The position numbers were made by a program, and so were the translations under genes. From Verrucomicrobiota bacterium (lineage in GTDB: Bacteria; Verrucomicrobiota; Verrucomicrobiia; Chthoniobacterales; UBA10450): 21,386 nucleotides of DNA. The DNA lies in contig QHNB01000017.1 in assembly GCA_003217965.1 (NCBI GenBank), positions 2,204-23,589 on the forward strand. Reading direction: 5' to 3'. A model generated the notes under the pieces. It did not search any database and had not been told where the DNA came from. It saw only the letters and a list, made by a program, of their open reading frames with translations. Positions 8,028 through 15,899 of the stretch are shown here, in pieces; positions within the stretch are counted from its first letter, which is position 1; every line of letters starts with the position of its first letter.

Positions 8028-9119
8028 GTGCAATCCATTTGGAGTATTGCGAATCCGCACTTGCGCGATCTTGCCGTTTACCAGCCGGGCAAGCCAATAG
8101 AAGAAACCGCGCGCCAACTCGGTTGCGATCCTTGCGAGATTATCAAGCTCGCTTCCAACGAAAATCCGCTCGGCCCTTCACCGAAGGCGCTTGCCGCAAT
8201 GCACGCCGCCATTGAGAACGCGCAGCGCTATCCTGACGGCGGGGCGCACTACTTGCGGAATGCGCTCGCTCAGAGACTCAACATGGCGTTGGAGAATATC
8301 ATTATCGGCAACGGCTCCAACGAGATCATCGAATTATTAGGACACGCTTTCCTTAAACCAGGCGATGCCATCCTCACCTCCGAACACGCCTTTGTCGCCT
8401 ACAAGATTGTGGCGCGAATTTTTGGCGCACAGATAATCGAAACCCCAAGCCGTAATTACGGATATGATTTGGATGCAATGCTCGATGCGATCACAGATCG
8501 GACTGAGTTGATCTTTGTCGCCAATCCGAACAATCCGACCGGGACGCTGCTGTCAGCTGATGCGATCGAGCGGTTTGTTGCTCGCGTGCCCACACATCTC
8601 ATTATCGTTTTTGATGAAGCTTATTATGAATTCGTGGACGATCCGCCCGACACCTTGCGCTACATCCGCGAGGAACGAAATGTCGTTACTCTCCGGACTT
8701 TTTCCAAAATCCATGGATTAGCCAGCTTGCGGATTGGCTATGGCGTGGCCCGGCCGGAATTAATCGCAGTGCTGCAGAAAACGAGGCAGCCATTCAACGT
8801 CAATGCCGTTGCTCAAGCCGGTGCCCTTGCTGCCCTCAATGACGAGCAGCATCAGGTGGCAACCAAGCGGATGATCGACGAAGGGCGAGCGTTTTTTGAA
8901 CGAGACTTGGCTGCCATGCGGCTGGAATATATTCCCAGTGCTGGGAATTTTATCCTGGTGAACGTGGGTGATGGTGCGGCCGTGTTCAAGGCAATGTTGG
9001 AGCACAAAATCATTGTTCGCGCCATGCGCGGCTATCACCTTCCGCAGTGGGTGCGCATTTCGATCGGAACGATGCCGCAAAATCAAAGATGCATCGCGGC
9101 GCTGCGACAAATCTTGTGA
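8028..9119 (+). CDS. hisC: Histidinol-phosphate aminotransferase
   Basis: A 363-residue PLP-dependent class I/II aminotransferase converting imidazole-acetol phosphate and glutamate to histidinol phosphate in histidine synthesis. Key motifs are SNENPLGPSPKAL near residue 41, the Tyr-Pro-Asp-Gly turn (RYPDGG), IIGNGSNEIIELL, the NPNNPTG cofactor-site loop, VFDEAYYEF with the PLP-binding Asp and Tyr, and the Schiff-base Lys227 in TFSKIHGLASLRIGYG. The length fits the family. The start is GTG 8028 with no obvious Shine-Dalgarno. HisC relatives can also transaminate phenylalanine/tyrosine precursors, so a broader role is possible. The stop TGA overlaps a GTG start of mnmE (GTGA), implying coupled translation. 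Confidence 0.93.
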   Translation: MQSIWSIANPHLRDLAVYQPGKPIEETARQLGCDPCEIIKLASNENPLGPSPKALAAMHAAIENAQRYPDGGAHYLRNALAQRLNMALENIIIGNGSNEIIELLGHAFLKPGDAILTSEHAFVAYKIVARIFGAQIIETPSRNYGYDLDAMLDAITDRTELIFVANPNNPTGTLLSADAIERFVARVPTHLIIVFDEAYYEFVDDPPDTLRYIREERNVVTLRTFSKIHGLASLRIGYGVARPELIAVLQKTRQPFNVNAVAQAGALAALNDEQHQVATKRMIDEGRAFFERDLAAMRLEYIPSAGNFILVNVGDGAAVFKAMLEHKIIVRAMRGYHLPQWVRISIGTMPQNQRCIAALRQIL

Positions 9120-10456
9120 GCGAACTCGGTAACGGAGAAACTATTGCTGCAATTTCAACGGCCGTCGGCGAAGGAGCAATTGCCATAATCCGAATTTCAG
9201 GTGACGCCGCCCTCGAAATCGCCGACAGGATTTTCCGTGGCAAAAGTCGACCGGCGGATTTTCAATCGCACACGCAGCATTTGGGACAAATCATCTTTGA
9301 CGGTACTCCAATTGACCAGGCAATGCTGGCGGTGCATCGCGCGCCTTCCAGTTACACTGGCGAAGATTTAGTCGAGATCAGCTGTCATGGTGGCATGCTG
9401 GCCAGCGCCAGGGTGTTGGAAGCATGCCTGCAAGCTGGCGCCCGGTCTGCGCGGCCGGGTGAATTTACCGAGCGAGCATATTTCAACCGCAAGATTGACC
9501 TCACCCAGGCCGAGGCGGTGATCGACGTAATTCGGGCGCAGACTGATCTCGCGTTGCGTTCGGCCACCGAACAGCTCTCGGGTCGCTTGGGCGACCAGTT
9601 TCGGAACTTGCGAGAGCAGCTGATCGAAATTCTCGCGCATGTCGAAGCCGCGATCGATTTTCCTGAGGAAGGGATTTCGCCGGACAGTATCGAAGTCGTG
9701 CGCGGCAGGCTCGTTTCCGCCGTGGCACGAATTCAGGATTTGCTCGCAACGGCCGAAACCGGTCGCATTTTACGGGAAGGTTTGCGGGTGGTGATTTTTG
9801 GTCCGACTAACGCCGGCAAATCCAGTCTGCTCAATCGACTGCTCGGATTTGATCGTGCTATTGTGAGCGAGACGCACGGGACGACACGAGACACGATTGA
9901 GGAACCGATTCATTTGCGCGGTATCGCCCTGCGTTTGCTCGACACGGCTGGGTTGCGCTCGCCCGAGAGCCGGATCGAAGAAGAAGGCATCGCCCGAACG
10001 CAGCGGACCTTGGCGACAGCGGATTTGCGAGTACGCGTCCTCGACGGCAGCGTAGCGCGGCCATCTGATTTCGCGACAGGCGCGGACGAGCTGCTCATTT
10101 TAAATAAAAGCGATCTACCGGAACACGAGGATTGGAAATCTACGCCCGCAATTAGGATCTCCTGCAAAACCGGTGCGGGACTGGATAAATTCGAGAGCGA
10201 AATATTTCAGCGAATTGGCGGCGAAAAATTGAATGCCGAGCACCCGCTGGCGATCAATGCGAGGCATTGCGTTCACCTCCAGCGCGCGGCGGCGGCCTGT
10301 GACCAGGCACTCCGGGCCATCGACGAGCAGGCAACAACAGAAATGTTCGCGGCTGATTTGCGGGAAGCGCTGCAGATGTTTGATGAATTGCTCGGCGGTG
10401 GCGATGAAGATGCGGTTCGGGACGCGATCTTCAGCCAGTTTTGTATCGGTAAATGA
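9116..10456 (+). CDS. mnmE: tRNA uridine-5-carboxymethylaminomethyl modification GTPase
   Basis: A 446-residue GTPase that with MnmG (GidA) installs the cmnm5/nm5 group at wobble uridine 34 of certain tRNAs. The N-terminal folate-binding region contains ETIAAISTAVGEGAIAIIRIS, SYTGEDLVEISCHGG and PGEFTERAYFNRKIDLTQAE. The G domain has the P-loop GPTNAGKSS (229-237), G2 region GTTRDTIEE, G3 DTAGLR (276-281) and G4 NKSD (330-333). The C-terminus is FSQFCIGK with the conserved catalytic Cys443. I placed the start at GTG 9116, four bases overlapping the hisC stop, because it gives the usual short leader before ETIAAIST. An ATG at 9089 and one at 9047 are in frame but add unconserved residues. Its TGA in turn overlaps the pyrD ATG (ATGA). 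Confidence 0.95.
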   Translation: MSELGNGETIAAISTAVGEGAIAIIRISGDAALEIADRIFRGKSRPADFQSHTQHLGQIIFDGTPIDQAMLAVHRAPSSYTGEDLVEISCHGGMLASARVLEACLQAGARSARPGEFTERAYFNRKIDLTQAEAVIDVIRAQTDLALRSATEQLSGRLGDQFRNLREQLIEILAHVEAAIDFPEEGISPDSIEVVRGRLVSAVARIQDLLATAETGRILREGLRVVIFGPTNAGKSSLLNRLLGFDRAIVSETHGTTRDTIEEPIHLRGIALRLLDTAGLRSPESRIEEEGIARTQRTLATADLRVRVLDGSVARPSDFATGADELLILNKSDLPEHEDWKSTPAIRISCKTGAGLDKFESEIFQRIGGEKLNAEHPLAINARHCVHLQRAAAACDQALRAIDEQATTEMFAADLREALQMFDELLGGGDEDAVRDAIFSQFCIGK

Positions 10457-11309
10457 TTTACGAGCGTCTTCTCCGGCCGCTCCTTTTCGCGCTCGATCCT
10501 GAAACCGCTCATCACTTCACGCTCGCGATCTTGCGCAGGATCGCACCGGCGCTGCCGAAACCGGCTATCGGGAGGGCGCCGATCTCGGCATTCGGTCTAA
10601 ACTTCCCGCATCGGGCTGGTCTGGCGGCCGTCGTTATCCAAAACAGGAGGCCCTCATTAATCGCCTAGGTTTCAATAACGACGGAGCAGATGTAGTTGCC
10701 GAGCGTCTGGCGAAGCTGCGGGAGCATGGCCACTGGCCGCGCATTCCCGTCGGGATAAATATCGGAAAATCACGCGCGACGCCCTTGGAAAGGGCAGGCG
10801 AAGATTATCTTTACTCGCTTCGGAAGCTGCGCGGGCACGCCGATTATATTGCACTTAATATCAGCTCGCCTAATACACCCGGTTTGCGCGACCTTCAGCA
10901 GCCGAAACAATTGGGCGAGCTTCTGGGCATGATCAAGGGCGAGCTGGCCGGAAAACCGCTTTTGGTGAAAATTGCGCCCGACCTCGAATTTTCTGCCCTC
11001 GACGAATTGATTGCAGTCTGCGAACAGGAGCCCGTTTCCGGGATTATCGCAACCAATACAACACTCGATCACTCTGCGGTCGCTAATGATGAGGAAGGCG
11101 GGCTCAGCGGAACGCCATTACGGGAAAAATCAACGGCGATTGTTCGCCATCTGACGAACAAGACTCAATTGCCCATTATGGGATGTGGCGGAATCTCCGA
11201 TTCCGAATCGGCTCGCGAAAAAATCGAAGCCGGCGCAAGATTGCTTCAGGTTTATACTGGATTTGTCTACCGCGGGCCTTCATTGATTCGCGAATTGGCT
11301 GTGCTGTAG
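10453..11309 (+). pseudogene. pyrD: Dihydroorotate dehydrogenase (class 2), internal loss and frameshift
   Basis: The reading starts at ATG 10453 overlapping the mnmE stop. It gives a normal N-terminus (MIYERLLRPLLFALDPETAHH, the class 2 membrane-associating region) up to HRAGLAA, then leaves frame and stops at 10666-10668. From about 10633 another frame gives RYPKQEALINRLGFNNDGAD, GINIGKS, NISSPNTPGLR with the class 2 catalytic Ser, LLVKIAPDL, ATNTTLD, GGLSG, GCGGIS and YTGFVYRGP to TAG 11309. Class 2 PyrD normally has about 40 residues between GLAA and ALINR, including the GxDK FMN/substrate site and the TVTPRPQPGNPKPR stretch. All are missing here. The frame change implies a loss of 3k+1 nt, about 115-121. 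The enzyme (dihydroorotate to orotate, electrons to quinone) could not work as read. Either a true deletion or an assembly error. Confidence 0.88.
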
Positions 11310-11403
11310 CTTTTTCGGCTCGGAATCTCAGTGGCTCAAGGCCGAAGGCGTTTGCCCAAGTGGAAGATTGCACGCGAATCCATTCGCTCGGGCGAATTAC
11401 TTC

Positions 11404-11409
11404 AGGAGG
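11404..11409 (+). promoter_or_regulatory. Strong Shine-Dalgarno deciding the DUF1328 start
   Basis: AGGAGG lies 8 nt before ATG 11418. It is the clearest ribosome-binding site in the window at good spacing. It fixes the start of the 56-residue DUF1328 protein and rules out the longer reading from 11331. Confidence 0.8.
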
Positions 11410-11417
11410 AAGATTCC

Positions 11418-11588
11418 ATGTTACGTTGGGCTGTCATTTTTCTCGTTATCGCGCTCATTGCCGGATTGCTCGGGTTTACTGGGATCGCAACCGCGGCCGC
11501 GGGGATTGCGAAATTCTTGTTCTATCTGTTCTTGATTGTCTGCATCGTGCTTTTTATCGCCGGCTTCATGCTGGCGAAGAGGATGTAG
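11418..11588 (+). CDS. DUF1328 small membrane protein (YtjA family)
   Basis: A 56-residue protein made almost entirely of two hydrophobic helices (about 3-26 and 33-52) joined by a Gly/Ala-rich turn, LLGFTGIATAAAGIAKFLF, which is the DUF1328/YtjA signature. It ends in a short basic AKRM tail. Members are short inner-membrane proteins, often stress-induced, of unknown function. The length matches the family (about 50-60). It has its own strong Shine-Dalgarno 109 nt after pyrD and converges with the pseudopilin gene, so it is probably a separate unit. Confidence 0.85.
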   Translation: MLRWAVIFLVIALIAGLLGFTGIATAAAGIAKFLFYLFLIVCIVLFIAGFMLAKRM

Positions 11589-11675
11589 AGAATGCGGGGC
11601 GATACGGACGAAAACTAGTCACGGCCAAACGCGGGGGTCTGCGAGTCGAGAACGCAGGACAAGACCTGCAGCGTC

Positions 11676-12089
11676 CTAAAGATCAAACGGTTCCCAAAAT
11701 TCGTCGTCTACAACATCGCCGAGCTCGATATAGGTTTCGTACGGGACCATAGGCGTTTCATCTACCGTTTGAGGCCCAAATTCATTGCCCAGAACGTCTT
11801 CTCCGGTGGCATAAAGCCGGGTACCCTTCTTCAAATAGGCGATCCAGTCCTCCGTCGCGACAGGTGCCCCCGAACGTTTTCCGGTATCAATCGCATATTG
11901 CTCCAGAGCCGCATCGATCAGTCGCAGATCTTCCTTTACCTGCGACGCTTGGGCGCGTTTGCGAGCGCGCATGAAACCTGGCAGCGCGATGATGGCCAGT
12001 AGCGCAATCACCCCCACCACGATCATGATCTCCGCCAGCGTGAAAGCAAACGCGCGTTCACGGCGAAACTTCACCCTGTGATTAGTCAT
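11676..12089 (-). CDS. Type IV pilin-like / type II secretion pseudopilin
   Basis: A 137-residue prepilin-like protein. A 15-residue basic leader (RVKFRRERAFA) precedes the processing site FTLAEIMIVVGVIALLAI, with Phe16 as probable mature residue 1 and Glu20 as the conserved +5 Glu. Position -1 is Ala15 rather than the usual Gly, which I have the impression also occurs in Verrucomicrobiota prepilins. The hydrophobic N-helix continues as an amphipathic one (RARKRAQASQVKEDLRLIDAALEQYAIDTGK), as in GspG/GspH-type pseudopilins. The C-terminal part is short and acidic (ELGDVVDDEFWEPFDL). No secretion or pilus assembly gene is in the window, so its machine is elsewhere. AAAGGG directly abuts ATG 12089. 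Confidence 0.85.
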   Translation of the reverse strand: MTNHRVKFRRERAFAFTLAEIMIVVGVIALLAIIALPGFMRARKRAQASQVKEDLRLIDAALEQYAIDTGKRSGAPVATEDWIAYLKKGTRLYATGEDVLGNEFGPQTVDETPMVPYETYIELGDVVDDEFWEPFDL

Positions 12090-12161
12090 CCCTTTGTCCG
12101 CCGCAAACGCGACGGATGAGATAAAGCAGTTCTGATGCTCAATCGGTGCCGGAATTTGCCG

Positions 12162-12293
12162 TCAACCGACGATCATTTTGTAAAGCAATCCAACCATGCC
12201 GCCGCCGATTATCACCGCTACGACGCCGATTTTCCAACGCAACAACGCCAGGAGTGCCACCGCGCTGAGGAGGACGCCGAACCAATCAATCAC
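12162..12293 (-). pseudogene. Possible remnant of a second chromate transporter C-terminus
   Basis: Downstream of chrA on the same strand, the frame ending at TGA 12162-12164 encodes from GTG 12293 about 43 residues: VIDWFGVLLSAVALLALLRW, then KIGVVAVIIGGGMVGLLYKM. This hydrophobic pattern (D-W, helix, short basic turn, helix, GLLY) parallels the last two helices of CHR domains, including the end of the adjacent chrA (FTGWASISLALVAFFLIM ... AMLVGALYASSKLL). The frame stays open upstream into the chrA end but with no transporter-like residues. I read it as the tail of a lost tandem copy. It could instead be a tiny two-helix membrane peptide. The similarity was judged by eye. Confidence 0.4.
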
Positions 12294-12337
12294 TGCTCTG
12301 CGGAAAAAAATCTTTCGTGAGCAAACGAATGAACCGC

Positions 12338-13534
12338 CTATCGGAAAAGGAGCTTTGAACTAGCATACAGTGCTCCCACGAGCATTGCGCCAATAGCAAC
12401 CCAAGCGACATCAGCTTGGACAACCATGATCAAGAAAAAAGCAACCAATGCCAGACTGATACTCGCCCAACCAGTGAAGGCCTCCGGAATCAACATCAGC
12501 GAGACAACTACGATTACTCCAACGACGGCGGCACTGGCTCCACTCAAGAAGGCTTGGATCGATCGGTTGTGTTGCACTAGCTCCATATATTTTGCGCCAA
12601 ACAGCACAAAGACAAATGAGGGAAAAAAGACGAACACGGTCGCGAGGACTGCTCCCGCCAGTCCGCCAGCAAGATAGCCCACAAAGGTGACGAAGAGCAT
12701 AAAAGGGCCGGGCGTTGCGACACTTAATGCAACCCCATCAAGAAGCTGTCCACCGGTCAACCAATGATAGCGAACCACCGCATCGTTCTGGATAAACACC
12801 AAGGAAGCATACGCTCCGCCGAAACTTAGCGCGCCAGTTTTTATGGATACCCAAATTATTTGAAGCCATTTGGAATGGGCGATTTCTGGACCTGCTGCGC
12901 TAAGGAGAGGAATCGCACTGAACAACTGTTTCACGCGCGCAAGTCCTTCGCTTAGCAAAAGATTGAGCAGTCCACCGAGCAGCAGCACCAGAAGGAAATT
13001 TATATGCAAAAAACGCATCGCGATAAACGCCCCAACCAGGATTGCCCCAAGCAGCCAGCTCTTAATCGCCGCGCGTCCGAGCTTGATAATCCCGGCTGCG
13101 ATAATTCCCATCACGGCTGGCTTAAGAACCGAAAGCGCATTGTTGACCGGGGCCAATTGCCCGTAGGCGAGATAGAGCTTGCTGAGCACAACCATGACGG
13201 CGGCTCCGGGAACAATAAATGTCAGACCCGCTAGAATCCCTCCCAGCCATTTACGTTTCAGATAACCGACGTAGATCGCCAACTGCAACGCCTCCGGCCC
13301 GGGAAGCATGTGGGAAAACGCCATGATTTTAACGAACCGATCTTTGGTGAGCCAATGCCGTCGCTCGACCATGTGGTTAAACATCATGGTAATCTGGGCT
13401 ACCGGACCGCCGATGTTGATAAAACCTAACAAAAGAAAATATAGAAAGACCTCGTAAGTAGACGGCAACACGGCCGACGTCTTCTCATCACCATCCGCCG
13501 CGGTTGCAATTGTCGGTTCGCGATTTTTCGTCAC
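12338..13534 (-). CDS. chrA: Chromate transporter ChrA (CHR family, two-domain)
   Basis: A 398-residue inner-membrane CHR-family transporter, which exports chromate from the cytoplasm. It has both halves of the long-chain type. The N-terminal half has LGFINIGGPVAQI (36-48), the ERRHWL loop and LPGPEALQLAIYVG (77-90). The C-terminal half has the repeat FGGAYASLVFIQ, the YHWLTGGQLLDGVALSVATPGP segment and helices to the end. The start is GTG 13534, which overlaps the chrB TGA (GTGA). The frame is open upstream to 13567, but that would lie wholly inside chrB. The overlap implies translational coupling to chrB. The first 28 residues are polar and variable. Chromate is the family substrate; related oxyanions such as sulfate cannot be excluded. 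Confidence 0.92.
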   Translation of the reverse strand: MTKNREPTIATAADGDEKTSAVLPSTYEVFLYFLLLGFINIGGPVAQITMMFNHMVERRHWLTKDRFVKIMAFSHMLPGPEALQLAIYVGYLKRKWLGGILAGLTFIVPGAAVMVVLSKLYLAYGQLAPVNNALSVLKPAVMGIIAAGIIKLGRAAIKSWLLGAILVGAFIAMRFLHINFLLVLLLGGLLNLLLSEGLARVKQLFSAIPLLSAAGPEIAHSKWLQIIWVSIKTGALSFGGAYASLVFIQNDAVVRYHWLTGGQLLDGVALSVATPGPFMLFVTFVGYLAGGLAGAVLATVFVFFPSFVFVLFGAKYMELVQHNRSIQAFLSGASAAVVGVIVVVSLMLIPEAFTGWASISLALVAFFLIMVVQADVAWVAIGAMLVGALYASSKLLFR

Positions 13535-14448
13535 CGTTGCAAAAATGCATAGAGCGCGTCGAAGCACCCGAAACCGCGGCGCAGAATCTCCTCATCGGGC
13601 ACTCCTTCTCTTGCCCAACCTTTGAGCACGCGATCGATGCCGATGCATTCTACTCGCTGAAATCTCGCGTCGTCCAAATCAGCGTCATGAATCATTTCAC
13701 CAATCTTCGCCACAGCTTTATCCGAAATTGCAAAACGCTTAATGAGCGTCTCAAACGTGCAGTTGTTGCCATGGTGGGAGAATTCGGCGTCCAACATGTC
13801 GAAAGGAATCGCTTCCGGCACAGATTGGGCAGTTGGGGCGAAAACGAATTTGGCTTTGGGATCAACGAACTTCGAGATCAACCACGCTGATCCTACTCGA
13901 TCGATTTCCGGCCGCGGGCGAGTAAGCCAAGCTTTCCCGCGATATTCTTTCGCGTCGAGTGTCCGGACTATTGTCCTGCGCTTCGGCCCCTCGGCACGAC
14001 GGAGCAACATCGCTACGTCATGTCCACGAGGACTGTCAAAGAAATCGATCTGACGAAGCTCGCGAAACTGTTTAGTTAGTCGGCTGAGCTCGGCTGCCGC
14101 GAACTCCGCGTCCGATTTTCGGCCTCGCGAAATGAAATCTTGGAGCGCTTTTTTTAGGTCGACATAAGCTTTGTCGCGCGCGGCGTTGAAAAGAGAAATG
14201 ACTTTCTCTTTGGTTAGACCTTCGATTTCCTGTGCTCGAACCAAAGTCGAATCGCCGCCGTAATCGCGAATCTGCTGGGCGAGCCATTGAAACTGCTCGT
14301 ATTGGGCCGGTTCATCGGGCAGCAAATAGGTAGAAGTCTTGATTTGGACCGCGCCCATCTTTTTTAACCGGCGCCAAACCGCGACGCGTTCGGTGTTATG
14401 ACTGGTCGGCAGACTATAGAGAAGCAGGAGCCACGAGGTCGCCTTCAT
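13531..14448 (-). CDS. chrB: Chromate resistance protein ChrB, full length
   Basis: A 305-residue protein with the two ChrB parts. The N-terminal domain (about 3-100) has SWLLLLYSLPTSHNTERVAVWRR-type start, a Lys/Arg-rich Leu pattern and STYLLPDEP. The C-terminal domain (about 173-305) has RPEIDRVGSAWLISKFVDPKAKF, FSHHGNNCTFETL (223-235, with the conserved HHG) and a C-terminal GCFDALYAFLQR. In Ochrobactrum tritici and Cupriavidus, ChrB is required for high-level chromate resistance and acts as a chromate-responsive regulator of the chr operon. It is first in the chrB-chrA operon, and its promoter must lie between 14448 and the divergent PepSY gene, where a perfect palindrome sits. Whether ChrB binds that palindrome is inference. 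Length is typical. Confidence 0.9.
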   Translation of the reverse strand: MKATSWLLLLYSLPTSHNTERVAVWRRLKKMGAVQIKTSTYLLPDEPAQYEQFQWLAQQIRDYGGDSTLVRAQEIEGLTKEKVISLFNAARDKAYVDLKKALQDFISRGRKSDAEFAAAELSRLTKQFRELRQIDFFDSPRGHDVAMLLRRAEGPKRRTIVRTLDAKEYRGKAWLTRPRPEIDRVGSAWLISKFVDPKAKFVFAPTAQSVPEAIPFDMLDAEFSHHGNNCTFETLIKRFAISDKAVAKIGEMIHDADLDDARFQRVECIGIDRVLKGWAREGVPDEEILRRGFGCFDALYAFLQR

Positions 14449-14479
14449 CCCATCTCACGCTCTGTAATGAAATACGTAT

Positions 14480-14496
14480 TGCAAATAGTATTTGCA
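14480..14496. promoter_or_regulatory. Perfect 17-bp palindrome in divergent chrB / PepSY promoter region
   Basis: TGCAAATA-G-TATTTGCA is a perfect inverted repeat with 8-nt arms around one base, in the 126-bp gap between the divergent chrB (start 14448) and PepSY (start 14575) genes. It lies 31 bp above the chrB start and 78 bp above the PepSY start, so one dimeric regulator could control both directions. The TGCAAAT/ATTTGCA half-sites resemble sites of Fur-superfamily regulators, and ChrB itself is another candidate. TTTGCA-type hexamers inside it could also serve as -35 elements. I did not find a second copy elsewhere in the window. Confidence 0.6.
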
Positions 14497-14574
14497 CTTA
14501 CATCCAGGCTGCATTTCGTACGCGAAAGAGCATTACGCAACAATCAATTCAGGAGGTCAAAAGAAGGAAAACCA

Positions 14575-14892
14575 ATGAAAAAAATAATCGCAGCAATATC
14601 AATCGCCGTAATCGGCAGCCTGGCCTGTCCGGTTTTTCTGACGGCCGCAGAAGAAAAAGAAGAAACTGTTAAGATGTCCGATCTGCCCGCCGCGGTGCAG
14701 ACTACGATCAAAGACAAAGCTGGCAGTAACGAGATCATGAAGGTCGAGAAAAAGACGGAGGACGGCAAAACCGTTTATGAAGCTGTCGTGAACAAGAACG
14801 GCAAGGAGTGGAGCATCGAAGTGAATGCCAACGGGAAGTTTCTGAAGCAGTACGAGGAGAGCAAGGAGAAGGAAAAAGGCGAGAAATATTAG
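14575..14892 (+). CDS. Exported PepSY-like domain protein
   Basis: A 105-residue exported protein. The signal peptide is KKIIAAISIAVIGSLACPVF with likely cleavage near LTAA (about 22-25). The Cys18 lacks a proper lipobox. The mature part has the PepSY-like pattern: DLPAAVQTTIKDKAG helix, then strands IMKVEKKTEDGKTVYEAVV, NKNGKEWSIEVNANGKFL, and a Lys/Glu-rich tail. Such small periplasmic proteins often bind or inhibit a partner, and no partner is known here. GAAGGA at 14563-14568, 6 nt before ATG 14575, is the likely ribosome-binding site; a perfect AGGAGGT at 14551-14557 is 17 nt away, too far for this ATG. First gene of the plus-strand cassette facing chrB. Confidence 0.75.
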   Translation: MKKIIAAISIAVIGSLACPVFLTAAEEKEETVKMSDLPAAVQTTIKDKAGSNEIMKVEKKTEDGKTVYEAVVNKNGKEWSIEVNANGKFLKQYEESKEKEKGEKY

Positions 14893-14955
14893 ACGCGAAT
14901 GGCGGGGCTGGAGTGCTCACTGCGTTCATGCATTCCAGTTCCCGCCCGCTCTGAA

Positions 14956-15873
14956 ATGAAAAAGCTCTTCATCCTGCTCGCGCTTGGCAGCGTGACGTTG
15001 CAAGCAGCGTCCGGCCTCGACACGGCCAAAATCGATCAAATCACCGGCCTCAAGGGCAAGCTGAACGAAAAGGAAGGCACTTACAAGGTCACCTTCCCGC
15101 GCGATGACGTGAAGATCGTTATCGATGGCTGGAAGATGCCGCCGTTCATGGGCCTAGGGACCTGGGCTGCTTTCACCAAAGGCGCACACACCGAAGCGAT
15201 GGTGATGGGCGACACGGTTCTCTTTGAAGACGAAGTGAACTCTGCGATGTCAGCCGCGTTCGACAATGCGCTCCAGGTGACGGCGCTGCATAATCATTTC
15301 TTCTTCGACAAGCCCAAAGTCTTCTTTATGCACATCGAGGGCGAGGGCAGCGTTGATGACTTGGCCAAGGCGGTGAAGAAGGTGTACGACACAACCAAAG
15401 CAATCCGCGGTCCAGATGCGAAACCGGCAGAGTCATTCGCGGCCGTTGGTCAGGCACCGCTGCCCCAAAAAAATTCGATCAATGCTGCTTCTCTTAACGA
15501 GATCTTCGGTATGCAAGGCGAATCGAGGGATGGAATGGTGAAGTTCACCATTGGTCGCCCGGCAACAATGCACGGCGTCAAGATCGACAAGGAGATGGGC
15601 GTGAACACGTGGGCGGCCTTTGCCGGCGACGACAAGAACGCTGTTGTCGATGGAGATTTCGCGGTGACAGAGGATGAATTGCAACCGGTCCTGAAATCGC
15701 TCCTCAAGGATAAGATCAATATCGTCGCGATTCATCAGCACATGACGCACGAAGAGCCGCGCATCATGTTTTTTCATTACTGGGGTCGGGGGTCCGCGAA
15801 ACATTTAGCAAATGCTGTCAAAAGCGGGCTCTTAGTGAGTGGATTGCTCAATGTCAGCTCGCCGGTGCAATAG
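14956..15873 (+). CDS. Exported DUF1259 protein with duplicated domain (LppY/LpqO-like)
   Basis: A 305-residue exported protein with signal peptide KKLFILLALGSVTLQAAS. The rest is two copies of one domain, about 21-147 and 178-292. The copies align as KIDQITGLKGKLNEKEGTYK with LNEIFGMQGESRDGMVK, LGTWAAF (67-73) with VNTWAAF (216-222), VTALHNHFFFDKPKVFFMHI (108-127) with IVAIHQHMTHEEPRIMFFHY, and EGSVDDLAKAVK with RGSAKHLANAVK. Each copy keeps an HxH pair (His112/His114; His260/His262) and a later His (126; 274), which could bind a metal. DUF1259 proteins include mycobacterial LppY/LpqO and lack a known function. It lies 63 nt after the PepSY gene; ATG 14956 has no strong Shine-Dalgarno, so coupling is possible. 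Confidence 0.8.
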   Translation: MKKLFILLALGSVTLQAASGLDTAKIDQITGLKGKLNEKEGTYKVTFPRDDVKIVIDGWKMPPFMGLGTWAAFTKGAHTEAMVMGDTVLFEDEVNSAMSAAFDNALQVTALHNHFFFDKPKVFFMHIEGEGSVDDLAKAVKKVYDTTKAIRGPDAKPAESFAAVGQAPLPQKNSINAASLNEIFGMQGESRDGMVKFTIGRPATMHGVKIDKEMGVNTWAAFAGDDKNAVVDGDFAVTEDELQPVLKSLLKDKINIVAIHQHMTHEEPRIMFFHYWGRGSAKHLANAVKSGLLVSGLLNVSSPVQ

Positions 15874-15899
15874 CCGCGTACCAAACCAGCAACGAAATC

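Noticed and set aside
7955..8038. N-terminal extension of the LAB_N protein to 8038
   Set aside because: It would overlap the hisC start and adds an unconserved polar stretch; ATG 7954 fits the domain.
10785..11309. A separate 174-residue gene starting at ATG 10785
   Set aside because: Conserved PyrD sequence continues upstream in the same frame to about 10633, so this ATG is internal to a broken pyrD.
14551..14557. Perfect AGGAGGT as ribosome-binding site for the PepSY gene
   Set aside because: It is 17 nt from ATG 14575 and no start codon lies at proper distance; GAAGGA nearer the ATG is more likely used.
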